DNA of 64,000 bases from Erpobdella octoculata (GCA_963978895.1 OZ022238.1:1-64000); one strand, 5' to 3'; counted from the stretch's first letter, positions 1 through 13,692 are shown. Numbers and translations are program-made. The notes: generated from the letters alone by a model not told the origin.

Positions 1-3000
1 AAACGGTTCGTCCTAGAGCAAAAAGGACCTTATTCTGTGATCACTCATATCATCGACTGTTTTTTTTGTTCTAGAGCCTAAACGGTGCGTCGTAGAGCAA
101 AACTGACTTGATTTTCGTGATCAGCGCATCGAGTTCTATAAGAATACAAGTAAAAAAATTTTTACTTTTTATCTAAAACTTAAAATCGCTCTAGCGGCTA
201 AACGGTTCGTCCCAGAGCAAAAAGGACCTTATTCTGTGATCACTCAAATCATCGACCCTTTTTCCGTTCTAGCGCCTAAACGGTGCGTCGTAGAGCAAAA
301 CTGACTTGATTTTCGTGATCAGCGCATCGAGTTCTATAAGAATACAAGTAAAAATTTTTTTAATTTTTATCTAAAACTTAAAATCGCTCTAGCGGCTAAA
401 CGGTTCGTCCTAGAGCAAAAAGGATCTTATTCTGTGATCACTCAAATCATCGACTCTTTTTTTCGTTCTAGCGCCTAAACGGTGCGTCGTAGAGAAAAAC
501 TGACTTGATTTTCGTGATCAGCGCATCGAGTTCTATAAGAATACAAGTTAAAAATAATTTTAATTTTTTTAAATTTTTATCTAAAACTTAAAAGCGCTCT
601 AGAGCCTAAACGGTGCGTCGTAGAGCAAAACTGACTTGATTTTCGTGATCAGCGCATCGAGTTCTACTTTTAAATTTTACTTTTTATCTAAAACTATAAG
701 AATACAAGTAAAAAAATTTTTTAATTTTTATCTAAAACTTAAAATCGCTCTAGCGCCTAAACGGTTCGTCCTAAAGCAAAAAGGACCTTATTCTGTGATC
801 ACTCAAATTATCGACTCTTTTTCGTTCTAGCGCCTAAACGGTGCATCGTAGAGCAATACTTACTTGATTTTCGTGATCAGGGCATTGAGTTCTATAAGAA
901 TACAAGTTCAAAATAATTTTAATTTTTTTAAATTTTTATCTAAAACTAAAAATCGCTCTAGCGGCTAAACGGTTCGTCCTAGAGCAAAAAGGACCTTATT
1001 CTGTGATCACTCATATCATCGACTGTTTTTTTCGTTCTAGAGCCTAAACGGTGCGTCGTAGAGCAAAACTGACTTGATTTTCGTGATCAGCGCATCGAGT
1101 TCTACTTTTAAATTTTACTTTTTATCTAAAACTTAAAATCGCTCTAGCGGCTAAACGGTTCGTCCTAGAGCAAAAAGGACCTTATTCTGTGATCATTCAA
1201 ATCATCGACCCTTTTTTTCGTTCTAGCGCCTAAACGGTGCGTCGTAGAGCAAAACTGACTTGATTTTCGTGATCAGCGCATCGAGTTCTATAAGAATACA
1301 AGTTCAAAATAATTTTAATTTTTTTAAATTTTTATCTAAAACTAAAAATCGCTCTAGCGGCTAAACGGTTCGTCCTAGAGCAAAAAGGACCTTATTCTGT
1401 GATCACTCATATCATCGACTGTTTTTTTTGTTCTAGAGCCTAAACGGTGCGTCGTAGAACAAAACTGACTTGATTTTCGTGATCAGCGCATGGAGTTCTA
1501 TAAGAATACAAGTAAAAAAAATTTTTAATTTTTATCTAAAACTTAAAATCGCTCTAGCGCCTAAACGGTTCGTCCTAAAGCAAAAAGGACCTTATTCTGT
1601 GATCACTCAAATTATCGACTCTTTTTCGTTCTAGCGCCTAAACGGTGCATCGTAGAGCAATACTTACTTGATTTTCGTGATCAGGGCATTGAGTTCTATA
1701 AGAATACAAGTTAAAAATAATTTTAATTTTTTTAAATTTTTATCTAAAACTTAAAAGCGCTCTAGAGCCTAAACGGTGCGTCGCAGAGCAAAACTGACTT
1801 TATTTTCGTGATCAGCGCATCGAGTTCTACTTTTAAATTTTACTTTTTATCTAAAACTTAAAATCGCTCTAGCGGCTAAACGGTTCGTCCTAGAGCAAAA
1901 AGGACCTTATTCTGTGATCATTCAAATCATCGACCCTTTTTTTCGTTCTAGCGCCTAAACGGTGCGTCGTAGAGCAAAACTGACTTGATTTTCGTGATCA
2001 GCGCAACGAGTTCTATAAGAATACAAGTAAAAAAAGTTTTACTTTTTATCTAAAACTTAAAATCGCTCTAGCGGCTAAACGGTTCGTCCCAGAGCAAAAA
2101 GGACCTTATTCTGTGATCACTCAAATCATCGACTCTTTTTCGTTCTAGCGCCTAAACGGTGCATCGTAGAGCAATACTGACTTGATTTTCGTGATCAGCG
2201 CATCGAGTTCTATAAGAATAGAAGTTCAAAATAATTTTAATTTTTTTAAATTTTTATCTAAAACTAAAAATCGCTCTAGTGGCTAAACGGTTCGTCCTAG
2301 AGCAAAAAGGACCTTATTCTGTGATCAATCAAATCATCGACTCTTTTTTCCGTTCTAGCGCCTAAACGGTGCGTCGTAGAGCAAAACTGACTTGATTTTC
2401 GTGATCAGCGCATCGAGTTCTATAAGAATACAAGAAAAAAAAATTTATTTTTTATCTAAAACTTAAAATCGCTCTAGCGGCTAAACGGTTCGTCCTAGAT
2501 CAAAAAGGAACTTATTCTGTGATCAATCAAATCATCGACTATTTTTTTCGTTCTAGCGCCTAAACGGTGCGTCGTAGAGCAAAACTGACTTGATTTTCGT
2601 GATCAGCGCATCGAGTTCTATAAGAATACAAGTAAAAAATTTTTTTAATTTTTATCTAAAACTTAAAATCGCTCTAGCGCCTAAACGGTTCGTCCTAAAG
2701 CAAAAAGGACCTTATTCTGTGATTACTCAAATCATCGACTCTTTTCTTTCGTTCTAGAGCCTAAACGGTGCGTCGCAGAGCAAAACTGACTTGATTTTCG
2801 TGATCAGCCTATCGAGTTCTATAAGAATACAAGTTAAAAATAATTTTAATTTTTTTAAATTTTTATCTAAAACTAAAAATCGCTCTAGCGGCTAAACGGT
2901 TCGTCCTAGAGCAAAAAGGACCTTATTCTGTGATCAATCAAATCATCGACTCTTTTTTTCGTTCTAGCACCTAAACGGTGCGTCGTAGAGCAAAACTGAC

Positions 3001-5872
3001 TTGATTTTCGTGATCAGCGCATAGAGTTCTATAAGAATACAAGTAAAAAATTTTTTACTTTTTATCTAAAACTTAAAATCGCTCTAGCGGCTAAACGGTT
3101 CGTCCTAGAGCAAAAAGGACCTTATTCTGTGATCACTCAAATTATCGACTCTTTTTCGTTCTAGCGCCTAAACGGTGCATCGTAGAGCAATACTTACTTG
3201 ATTTTCGTGATCAGGGCATTGAGTTCTATAAGAATACAAGTTCAAAATAATTTTAATTTTTTTAAATTTTTATCTAAAACTAAAAATCGCTCTAGCGGCT
3301 AAACGGTTCGTCCTAGAGCAAAAAGGACCTTATTCTGTGATCACTCATATCATCGACTGTTTTTTTCGTTCTAGAGCCTAAACGGTGCGTCGTAGAGCAA
3401 AACTGACTTGATTTTCGTGATCAGCGCATCGAGTTCTATAAGAATACAAGTAAAAAAATTTTTACTTTTTATCTAAAACTTAAAATCGCTCTAGCGGCTA
3501 AACGGTTCGTCCCAGAGCAAAAAGGACCTTATTCTGTGATCACTCAAATCATCGACCCTTTTTTCGTTCTAGCGCCTAAACGGTGCGTCGTAGAGCAAAA
3601 CTGACTTGATTTTCGTGATCAGCGCATCGAGTTCTATAAGAATACAAGTAAAAAAATTTTTAATTTTTATCTAAAACTTAAAATCGCTCTAGCGGCTAAA
3701 CGGTTCGTCCTAGAGCAAAAAGGATCTTATTCTGTGATCACTCAAATCATCGACTCTTTTTTTCGTTCTAGCGCCTAAACGGTGCGTCGTAGAGAAAAAC
3801 TGACTTGATTTTCGTGATCAGCGCATCGAGTTCTATAAGAATACAAGTTCAAAATAATTTTAATTTTTTTAAATTTGTATCTAAAACTAGAAATCGCTCT
3901 AGCGGCTAAACGGTTCGTCCTAGAGCAAAAAGGACCTTATTCTGTGATCAATCAAATCATCGACTCTTTTTTTCGTTCTAGCGCCTAAACGGTGCGTCGT
4001 AGAGCAAAACTGACTTGATTTTCGTGATCAGCGCATCGAGTTCTATAAGAATACAAGTTCAAAATAATTTTAATTTTTTTAAATTTTTATCTAAAACTAA
4101 AAATCGCTCTAGCGGCTAAACGGTTCGTCCTAGAGCAAAAAGGATCTTATTCTGTGATCACTCAAATCATCGACTCTTTTTTTCGTTCTAGCGCCTAAAC
4201 GGTGCGTCGTAGAGAAAAACTGACTTGATTTTCGTGATCAGCGCATCGAGTTCTATAAGAATACAAGTTCAAAATAATTTTAATTTTTTTAAATTTGTAT
4301 CTAAAACTAGAAATCGCTCTAGCGGCTAAACGGTTCGTCCTAGAGCAAAAAGGACCTTATTCTGTGATCAATCAAATCATCGACTCTTTTTTTCGTTCTA
4401 GCGCCTAAACGGTGCGTCGTAGAGCAAAACTGACTTGATTTTCGTGATCAGCGCATCGAGTTCTATAAGAATACAAGTTCAAAATAATTTTAATTTTTTT
4501 AAATTTTTATCTAAAACTAAAAATCGCTCTAGCGGCTAAACGGTTCGTCCTAGAGCAAAAAGGACCTTATTCTGTGATCCTCAAATTATCGACTCTTTTT
4601 TTAATTCTAGCGCCTAAACGGTGCATCGTAGAGCAATACTGACTTGATTTTCGTGATCAGGGCATCGAGTTCTATAAGAATACAAGTTCAAAATAATTTT
4701 AATTTTTTTAAATTTTTATCTAAAACTAAAAATCGCTCTAGCGGCTAAACGGTTCGTCCCAGAGCAAAAAGGACCTTATTCTGTGATCACTCAAATCATC
4801 GACCCTTTTTCCGTTCTAGCGCCTACACGGTGCGTCGTAGAGCAAAACTGACTTGATTTTCGTGATCAGCGCATCGAGTTCTATAAGAATACAAGTAAAA
4901 AATTTTTTAATTTTTATCTAAAACTTAAAATCGCTCTAGCGGCTAAACGGTTCGTCCTAGAGCAAAAAGGATCTTATTCTGTGATCACTCAAATCATCGA
5001 CTCTTTTTTTCGTTCTAGCGCCTAAACGGTGCGTCGTTGAGAAAAACTGACTTGATTTTCGTGATCAGCGCATCGAGTTCTATAAGAATACAAGTTCAAA
5101 ATAATTTTAATTTTTTTAAATTTGTATCTAAAACTAGAAATCGCTCTAGCGGCTAAACGGTTCGTCCTAGAGCAAAAAGGACCTTATTCTGTGATCAATC
5201 AAATCATCGACTCTTTTTTTCGTTCTAGCGCCTAAACGGTGCGTCGTAGAGCAAAACTGACTTGATTTTCGTGATCAGCGCATCGAATTCTATAAGAATA
5301 CAAGTTCAAAATAATTTTAATTTTTTTAAATTTTTATCTAAAACTAAAAATCGCTCTAGCGGCTAAACGGTTCGTCCTAGAGCAAAAAGGACCTTATTCT
5401 GTGATCCTCAAATTATCGACTCTTTTTTTAATTCTAGCGCCTAAACGGTGCGTCGTAGAGCAAAACTGACTTGATTTTTGTGATCAACCCATCGAGTTCT
5501 ATAAGAATACAAGTTCAAAATAATTTTAATTTTTTATCAAAAACTTAAAATCGCTCTAGCGGCTAAACGGTTCGTCCTAGAGCAAAAAAGACCTTATTCT
5601 GTGATCACTCAAATCATCGACTCTGTTTTTCGTTCTAGCGCCTAAACGGTGCGTCGTAGAGCAAAACAGACTTGATTTTCGTGATCAGCGCATCGAGTTC
5701 TATAAGAATACAAGTTCAAAATAATTTTAATTTTTTATCAAAAACTTAAAATCGCTCTAGCGGCTAAACGGTTCGACCTAGAGCAAAAAGGACCTTATTC
5801 TGTGATCACTCAAATCATCGACTCTTGTTTTTCGTTCTAGCGCCTAAACGGTGCGTCGTGGAGCAAAACTGA
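1..5872. repeat. Dimeric satellite array, about 198-215 bp per unit
   Basis: About 29 tandem units start at the window edge and stop near 5872. Each unit has two related halves. Half A carries CTAAACGGTTCGTCCTAGAG and TTCTGTGATCA; half B carries CTAAACGGTGCGTCGTAGAG and TTCGTGATCAGCGC, followed by an AT-rich spacer. The spacer exists in two main types (AAGTAAAAAA.. and AAGTTCAAAATAATTTTAAT..), which accounts for most of the length variation. Half A contains the inverted repeat GCTCTAG / CTAGAGC around a 17-18-base core. At about 590 and 1760 two B halves follow each other directly, so an A half is missing. Blocks of two or more units recur (3700-4110, 4115-4520 and 4935-5340; also 1-540 and 3300-3840), so there is higher-order structure. 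Open frames inside it are not genes. Confidence 0.95.
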
Positions 5873-6020
5873 CTTAATTTTAAAACTTTTATTTAGCTTA
5901 CAATCTCTGTTTGTGGCTTTCTCTGTACGCAAATCTGGCACGTAAAATTTAACTAGCTTTTTGACTAGCTAGAAAGCTGAAACTTTCAGCATAGCTTTAT
6001 TTTGGATGACAATACATGAT
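5873..6020. repeat. Dispersed repeat next to the satellite, copy 1
   Basis: Immediately after the last satellite half-unit the sequence reads AAAACTTTTATTTAGCTTAC, then CTGTTTGTGGCTTTCTCTGT. The same block recurs at about 14620-14745, there with an expanded GT run. It may be the edge of an unidentified mobile element. From 6020 to 6468 I see only AT-rich DNA. Confidence 0.6.
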
Positions 6021-6468
6021 TAAAAAAAACCTAATTTGAACATTTTTCGTATTTCTAAATCGAGTGCATTTGAAATAAAAGTTTGTGATGAAAACCCCAT
6101 TTTTCCTTTACTTGTTTCGTTATTGATTGCTGTTGAAATTATGATTAAGACCGTACTTGATTACAGCATACTATTACGTTATTAGTATGACACCAGTATA
6201 ACTCTGATAGATAAATTCTATTTCAAGCATTAATTATCGCTAAGTCGGCTATGTCTATTTACAGATTTCAATATGTACCTCTCAATTAACCCCATAAAAA
6301 ACTAATGCAGAGGAAAATATCACAACTTAAAAAACAATCATAAAACCACCTTACCTTGTGTTCAATATTTATTTTAATTCTGTATAATAAACTTATTAAC
6401 TGGATAAGTTATTATGTAAGCTAAACCAATTTGTTCAAGAAACGCAATTGAGAGATTGTGACTAGTAA

Positions 6469-9351
6469 GGCAAAAAAATATGTAAATGTTTTTATGCTAA
6501 TGTAATAAGTCTGGCTAATAGGATAAAAATGGCTGAATTGGAAATATATGTGAAAAATGAAAACCCAGATATTATTGGCTTAACAGAAACCTGGACAAAC
6601 AATAAAATCAGTGATGATGAACTAAAGTTAGTAGGCTATGATATGTTTAGAAAAGACAGAGAAAATCAAAAGAATACTGGCCATGGTACTGGGGGTGTAC
6701 TGTTGTATGTGAAAAATGATTTGAATGCAGTGCAAAGAGAGGACCTAAACAACAGAAAATTTAAAGAAAGCTTGTGGTGTGAATTGAAGCTGAAAACATA
6801 TAAATTAATAATTGGGGTTTGCTACAGAACTCCGAGTTCTAATGAAGATGCAGACAAGGGATTGTGTGAATTGATTTCCATGGCAAATGAAAAACCAGTG
6901 ATGATTATAGGAGATTTTAATTACCACGTTAATTGGGATACTCTTGAGGGTCAGACACACAAAGACGAGCAATTTCTACACTTCATTAAAGATGAATTTT
7001 TGACACAGCTGATCAGAGCACCAACAAGAGGAAGAAATACTCTTGACTTATTATTAACCTGTGAAGAAAATATAGTTGAAAATATAATAGTGGGTGAATG
7101 TTTTGGTACAAGTGACCACCAGATTATCAGATGGGATTTGACAATAAGTGATATTAAGCAAACATCAAAAGATGTTAGATACAACTACTTCAAGGCTGAT
7201 TATGATAACATAAGAAAATGTATCATAAATAAAAATTTAATGAGCAAAATAACTGGATTGAATGTAGAAAGTAGCTGGAAAGTGTTTATTCAAAGCATGC
7301 AAGAAGTCATTGAGGGACAGGTTCCAATTCAGAAAAACTGGAATAATAAAAATCCATGGATGACGAGACTGATAATTAAAAAGCAAAGAGCAAAATGTAA
7401 AGTATGGAAAAAATATCGAGATCTAAATTGTACTATTGGAAGGGATAAGTCAAACACAGAAAAAATAAAGGAATTAAAAGAAAAATTCAAAAAGAAAAGA
7501 AATGAAGTGAAAAAAACAATTAAAATGGCCATATTGGAGTATGAACAGAAACTGGCAAACAATATAAAAATCGATTGCAAAAGTTTTTACAAATATGTGA
7601 GAATTAGACAGAAGAAAAAAGACAAAGTAGGTCCATTAAAAGATGACAAAGGGCAGGCAATAACGAACGATGAAGAAACAGCAGACATTCTAAATAACTA
7701 CTTTGGATCTGTTTTTAATAAAGAAGATATCCAAAATATCCCTAAGGCTAAAGATTTGTTTCAAAGTGATACAGACGAATTAATAACTGAAGTTGTTTTA
7801 ACAAAAATGAAAGTTGTTGAAATGCTAAGAAAATTGAAAACTGATAAAAGCCCTGGGATGGATGAGCTGCACCCAAAGTTCTTGCTTGAGGTCAGAAATG
7901 AGATTGGAGATGTGCTGGCAGAATTGATGAATAGGTCAATGCAAAGTGGGGAGGTCCCGCAGGACTGGAGGGATGCTGTTGTGGTGCCACTGTTCAAAAA
8001 AGGCAACGGAAGCAAAGCATGCAATTACAGACCAGTTAGTCTTACCAGTATTGCTTGCAAAATTATGGAAAAAATGATCAAAAATGAAATTGTGATCCAT
8101 CTGGAGAAATATAAATTAATTAAAGATAGTCAGCATGGATTTGTGAAGATCGTGTTTGTCAAATTTGTTGGATTTTTTGAGGAGGTTTATGGAGGTATGG
8201 ATGCATGTCAGTCGGTGGATGTGATTTATTTAGATTTTGCCAAGGCCTTCGACACGGTTCCTCATCAAAGGTTGTATTCAAAGTTGAAAGCAGTTGGTAT
8301 AGGTGGTAATCTGTTAAGGTGGATAGATTGTTGGTTGCTGGATAGAAGACAAAAAGTGGGAGTGAGAGGAAGTTTCTCGAAATGGATGAAAATAACAAGT
8401 GGAGTGCCTCAAGGTTCTGTGCTTGGATCACTTCTTTTTGTTGTCTATATAAATGACATTGATGAAGGAAAAGCAGCTAAAATATCAAAATTTGCTGACG
8501 ACACTAAATTGTGGAAAACAGTGTGCAATAGTGACGATGTCAAAGTGCTGAGAAACGATCTTGTGCAATTATTCAAATGGTCGCAGGAATGGCAGATGCG
8601 GTCCAATGTTGACAAGTGTCATGTTATGCACTTGGGTAGAAGAAATCCAAGATATAAATACGAGGTTAGAAGGGATACAGCTAAAAGAAACGAAAGAAAA
8701 AGATCTTGGCGTATTATTAAATGAAGATGCCAAACAGTCTAGACAATGTGCAGAGGTTGCAAAGAAGAGAAACAGAATTTTGGGCATGATCAAAAGAACC
8801 ATAGTCAGCAGAGATAAAGATACAGTTTTAAGATTGTATAAATCTCTAGTTAGGCCACACTTAGAATACTGTGTGCAGGCATGGAGCCCTTGTCTTAAAA
8901 AAGATATCTACATAATTGAAAAAGTGCAAAGACGAGCTACAAAGATGATTGCTGAGTTAAAAGGACTGAATTATAAACGTTTGAGTAGATGTAATCTGAC
9001 CACACTTGAAAAGAGGAGGACTAGAGGAGACTTAATTGAGACACACAAATTATTGAACGGATTGGTTGACCTAAATCCGGAAAGATTTTTTGAGAGATCG
9101 AGATACAAAAGTACCAGAGGGCACAACTTTAAGCTATATAAGAAAAGGGAGAGTTCAATGAAACAAAAATTCTTCAGTGCAAGAGTGACGAATGAATGGA
9201 ATAAATTGGAGAATGAAGTTGTGAATGCTGAAACTGTTGAAGAATTTAAAATTAAATTATGTAAATATGGTTTTTAAATGTTTGATGGTGGATCTCACAG
9301 ACGATTATTATTAATTGTTCTGATTCACTTTAAAATAAACATTATGTTATG
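6469..9351 (+). mobile_element. CR1-clade LINE, ORF2 (APE endonuclease + RT), 5'-truncated, frameshifted
   Basis: Non-LTR retrotransposon polyprotein: an apurinic-type endonuclease nicks the target and the RT copies the RNA there. The frame is open from 6469; the first ATG is at 6529, but similarity to the usual N-terminal NxxSLxNK motif starts upstream of it, so that ATG is not the natural start. Endonuclease landmarks are TETWTN, GDFNYHVNWD, LDLLL and SDHQ. RT landmarks are KSPGMDELHP, YRPVSL, YLDFAKAFDTVPH, SGVPQGSVLG and KFADDTKLW. The C-terminal part (VRPHLEYCVQAWSP region) lies in another frame to the stop at 9277, so one frameshift sits near 8655-8700. Around 8145-8185 the conserved GFxxxxSCxxNLL region is replaced in-frame by an unrelated string that is restored in a shifted frame, which suggests two compensating indels. 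There is no ORF1. A short 3' tail ends in ATGTTATGTT repeats. It resembles vertebrate-type CR1, including the DEG...SKFADDTKL string. Confidence 0.92.
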
Positions 9352-11280
9352 TTAGTACTATATGCTGGGGATGGGTCGGAAGTTCCAATAGGGCGGCCAC
9401 ACTCCTACCAACAAAAATTTAAAACATTCGACAATATTGCTAGTTTCCAACGTTGAACCACAGCTGTCTCGAACTGAAATGATGCAAAAAGCAAAACCTG
9501 TTTGCAGTTGGCTTGTTTGAAATTAAATGCACGCATAACCGAGTCAGAAAAACAACTTTGAAAATTTGTATAAAATATTTAAATATAAATATTTAGTGAT
9601 GTACACTGCCAGCTTTTTCAGGAGTATAATTATTCAAACAAACCGTTTGGATTGAGTTAATACTAAACTTCCTATTTTAGCACCACCAAATTAAAAACAT
9701 AAAAAACTCCTTTAATGTTTGACAGTCCAAACCATGTTTCGTTCCATACTTGAGTTTCAACTCCATTTAAACAAATTCAAATATGCAACCAAACACTACC
9801 TGCCTGTTCACCAAATCTCGAATGACATTCATTAAAGTTATTGAAATTATAATTTATATAAAATAAGGTTTTGAAAAAAAAGTTGTCAATCTGCCCCCGA
9901 AACTGCACTGTGTGAATAAACTAACATATGAATGACAACTGACTTCACATCTCCCTGGTGGTGATATATGTCATTTTAAACCAATTAAATTTAAAAAAAA
10001 ACTATAGTTAAGAATAAATTACCAGATGGTCTCAGTTATTTGCAGAAAATAATCAACCAGCCAATCAGTCTTACAAAACAATCAATCAGTCTTACAAAAC
10101 AATCAATCAGCCATTCAGTCAATCAATCAGTCAATCAATCAATGGATTAAAGTCAAGTGATTGGCTAATAAAAAAAGCAATATTTAACATGATATTAACA
10201 AATTGAATATCAAATTGGAAAATTTGAATATATTTATTTTACATTCAGATTCAACTATTTTACAAAATATCTTTATAAATTCATTACATAAAACTAAACA
10301 AAAACTCAACAAATACAAACTCATACAACAAGAAAACCTGACAACAGTAGGGAAACAAGTATAAGTAAATATAGTAGTAGTAGTTGTTGTTGTGTGTATC
10401 TACAAGGGAAAAACGAGTGCAAATGTTTCACTTGACAGAAGCCTGTAGTTGTCGTTGTTGCATTTTAATTGTCGTTGCAGTGGCAGTGGCACCGTCAGAT
10501 TAGTAGTAATTAATCATTAAAAAACAGTAATCTTATTAGTTGTGGTTACAACAACCACCACTTGTAGTTGTAATATTTAGTTGTAATTGGCTGCAGTACC
10601 GAACGATACCACAATCGTCAACCTGTCGCTTTGTTAGTCGCAGTCGTACAAAATTAAGGAACTAATGTGCTTTGAAATGCAGGCCCCCGTTCCGTTCATG
10701 AAATACCACTAACGTGTTTGTTGCTGATATGCAAAATGTTGTTCAAAATGTCCCAAAACAACATCTTACAAATCCGCAACAAGGAAAAAGAGAATGACTA
10801 GTCACTTCAAGAATGCTAGCACCTTTATCTACAAAAACGTTATAAAATTTGCTCAACAAGCCTAAGAAATAAAAATTAACTTAATTTAATCATGTAATAA
10901 TAAAAATATGTGAGTTAACTAATTTAATAATAAAAATATGAATTAAATAATTAAATAATAAAAATATGTGAGTTACCCTAATTCATAAAAGTTTTGACTT
11001 AAAAATAAAATATATTAATAAAATTACTTGGCAGGCAAGAATAATCTTGAGATGATTAGATTAGATAAAAATAAAGTAAGAGTGAACAAAAAAAGCACAA
11101 AAAGAAAAAAAATTAAAAGAATGGAAGATTAAGCTGATTCCACCTCTGTTGAGATTCCAGATGGGACAAAACGATGGACTCTGAATATTGCCTCAGACAA
11201 GGCCAATAAAAAACTGTAAGAAGGAAGTTAATGTATAATCATAATTTAAAAAAAAATTTTTTAATTCACTCACAAGTTGT
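9352..11280. other. Non-coding AT-rich stretch
   Basis: No supported gene. It contains an imperfect CAATCAATCAGT microsatellite at about 10070-10143, GTA/GTTGTT-rich sequence at 10365-10640, and a short imperfect tandem of AATAATAAAAATATG at about 10890-10975. Confidence 0.6.
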
Positions 11281-11282
11281 AG

Positions 11283-12515
11283 TATATAATAATGTGTCAA
11301 ACACACATAAAACCAAGAACATTTAATTTGTCGAGTAATTCCAATGTGCTGCTCCTGAGAACCTTTGAAGCTAGGCTAATGATCAAATTGATTCTTCTTT
11401 TTTTAACCAGTTTTGAAGAGGTGACTCTTGAAATTAGAAAACTTCTATCTGATTCAAAACTTTCTCCAATAGACCTTTTTTCTCATCAAATCTTTATACA
11501 TTGTTCCGCATACTGTCGACGGCAATCTCTAATCTCTGTAATCTCTCGTTCTGTAAAGGTTGCTTTTCATCCAAGACCAGAAGAACCCAACTCTCGTAGT
11601 CATGTTTGTCAGGTCAGTCGCAGTTTGTCAAGCTGAATGACTGCAGTTCTTCATCAGTTCTGCTCTCCATTGGTGTTCCTCAGGGCTCTGTGGTGGGACC
11701 TCTCCTCTTCACCACATACATATCTTCTGTGTGTAGTACATCGGTGAACAGAACATAGCATATCATCAATATGCTGACTACAAGCAGCTTTTTGAGTCAC
11801 TTTCTCACAGTGACTCCGAGTCGGGAATTAAGAGACTTACTGACTGCATCAGATCCAATTTAACACATCCAAAACTGAGGTTTTTCTTTTAGGTTCCAGT
11901 CACTCTCTTAAGGCTCTCTCTCTCTCTAACTTATCCCTCACTGTTGGAGACCACTCAATTCCTTTCTTTCCAACTCTAAAACCCTCCGTGACTTGATTGA
12001 TAATCGTCTCAATTTCGCAAACCATATCTAATCAGTTCTTTCTTTCCTGCCGTCATCCGATAAGAGCAATTGCCAACACCCAAAGGTTTATATTAAGAGA
12101 AAACACTAACTAGTTGGTTTGTTGTCTGATCCTATCAAGGCTTGACTACTGCAACTCCCTGCTTCTTGGCATTCCTCAGATTCAGTTGAAATAACTCCAG
12201 CGGATGAACAGGGTTGCCAGAGTTGTCTAAGGAGAATATCCCTTGGAATCGTCAACATCGTCATCTTTATCAGCATCTTCATCTGTCATCATCGTTGTCA
12301 TTTCGCCTCTCCATACTTCACTGGCTTCCAGTAGTTTGCAGTGGCCGCCAGACGACATACGAAACTCGGAATCTACAGCTGTTTTCAAAGCTAAACTAAA
12401 ACTTTTTATTACAAATCCGCTTTCGACAAATAATCTGAGCATTTTTATGTTGTCCAAGGGCACCTCAGACGCATGCCTTGGCGCTTTAAAAATTCAGTTT
12501 TATTTACTTATTAGT
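11283..12515 (+). pseudogene. Degenerate L2/CR1-like LINE 3' half
   Basis: RT remnants in order in several frames: a GVPQGSVVGPLLFTTYIS-like box near 11668-11725, a catalytic-region remnant QYADY (expected YADD) near 11770, RLDYCNSLLLGIPQIQ near 12140-12185, and LHWLPV near 12317. It ends with a LINE-type 3' end, TTGGCGCTTTAAAAATTCAG, near 12477-12500. Stops and frameshifts are frequent, so it is dead. Family assignment beyond L2/CR1 group is uncertain. Confidence 0.75.
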
Positions 12516-13539
12516 GGGGCCACAAAATTTTCTTTATCAATTAATTACACAAAGTTAGACAAGTAGCCAACTGAAGTTACCAAAGTGGTCAAATGAAACC
12601 AAGCGGTAACTGGATGGTAGACAAACTGTTTAACAAACGGTTAGCTGACTGGTCAATATACCCAACTCATTACCATTAATCAGGACATAGATTTGAACAC
12701 AGCATGGCTTAGTGAATTTTTAATAGTTTCAGGAGTGAGGATAATAAAATCCAGTACATTCTGGTTTAAGACAATTAGCGATTGCATATTCACACACACT
12801 CGTCTCTGATTGTTGATGCGATAAACTTCACAAAACAGCACCCTTATCTCATGGTTTTTGCTTTTAAGCTTTGCAGAAAAACAAATAAATAAATCCAAAA
12901 ATGCAATCAAGGAAACACCAGGTAACCTTGATTTTTGAGAACAGTTAAGAGAGTCTCAACAGCTTGTCAGCACAGAGGTTCTCAAATTTCAGACGTTTCG
13001 ATTGGTTCCACATAAAATAATATCAAATACTCCAACCAGGGATTCTAAAATCTTTACAGATAAAAATTTTTAAATAATACTAGGAATTTTTTAGCAGAAA
13101 AAGTTCTTATTTAGAAATACAATTCAGATTCAACAATGATGTTGGATAGTGATGATGATGATTGGATGTTTATTTATTAGTTGAAAACAAACTAACAAAA
13201 TTATTAAATTCTCAATCCTAAATTGTAAACATAAAATAAATAAATAAATGAATAAAATAATAATAAAAACTCAGTCAAAATTAAAAAAATCTACCAATGA
13301 ATAAAAATTTAGAATCTGTGATCACCAAAGCAGCCATAACTGTCTGGTAGGTGTATGTTGACAAGTGCATCTAACTGCATTCTGTTCTTTAAGCTTGTCG
13401 AGCTTTTAGTCTCCTAGAAAAGAAATCCAAAATTCACATTCGAAAAATACAATTTAAAATTTGTTAAATGAATAAAACCAAATTAAATAAACATTTAGCG
13501 TGGGGACTAAAAAATGAATTACACTCTGAATCAAGGTAC
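12516..13539. other. Non-coding stretch
   Basis: AT-rich sequence with no supported gene. There is a short GAT run at about 13140-13165 and several AATAAATAAATA tracts at 13235-13265. Confidence 0.5.
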
Positions 13540-13692
13540 CCCCCACCCCATTAGAGTGGTGTGGGACATACATTTTTATCAACCCCACCCCATTCAAGTG
13601 ACATTGGACATACATTTTTATAAACCCCACCCATTAGAGTGGCATGGGACATATATTTTTATCAACCCCACCCCATTCAAGTGACGTGGGAC
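13540..13692. repeat. Short tandem repeat, about 47-bp half-units in pairs
   Basis: Four imperfect copies of CCCCACCCCATT(AGAG/CAAG)TG followed by GGGACATACATTTTTATCAA. Copies alternate between the AGAG and CAAG versions, giving a 94-bp higher-order period. Confidence 0.8.

Noticed and set aside
636..830. 64-codon ORF in the satellite
   Set aside because: It spans satellite halves and is not kept open in neighbouring units.
12214..12566. ORFs on both strands around 12.2-12.6 kb
   Set aside because: They are shadows in the degenerate LINE 3' end; only the LINE interpretation explains LHWLPV and the GCGCTTTAAAAAT end.
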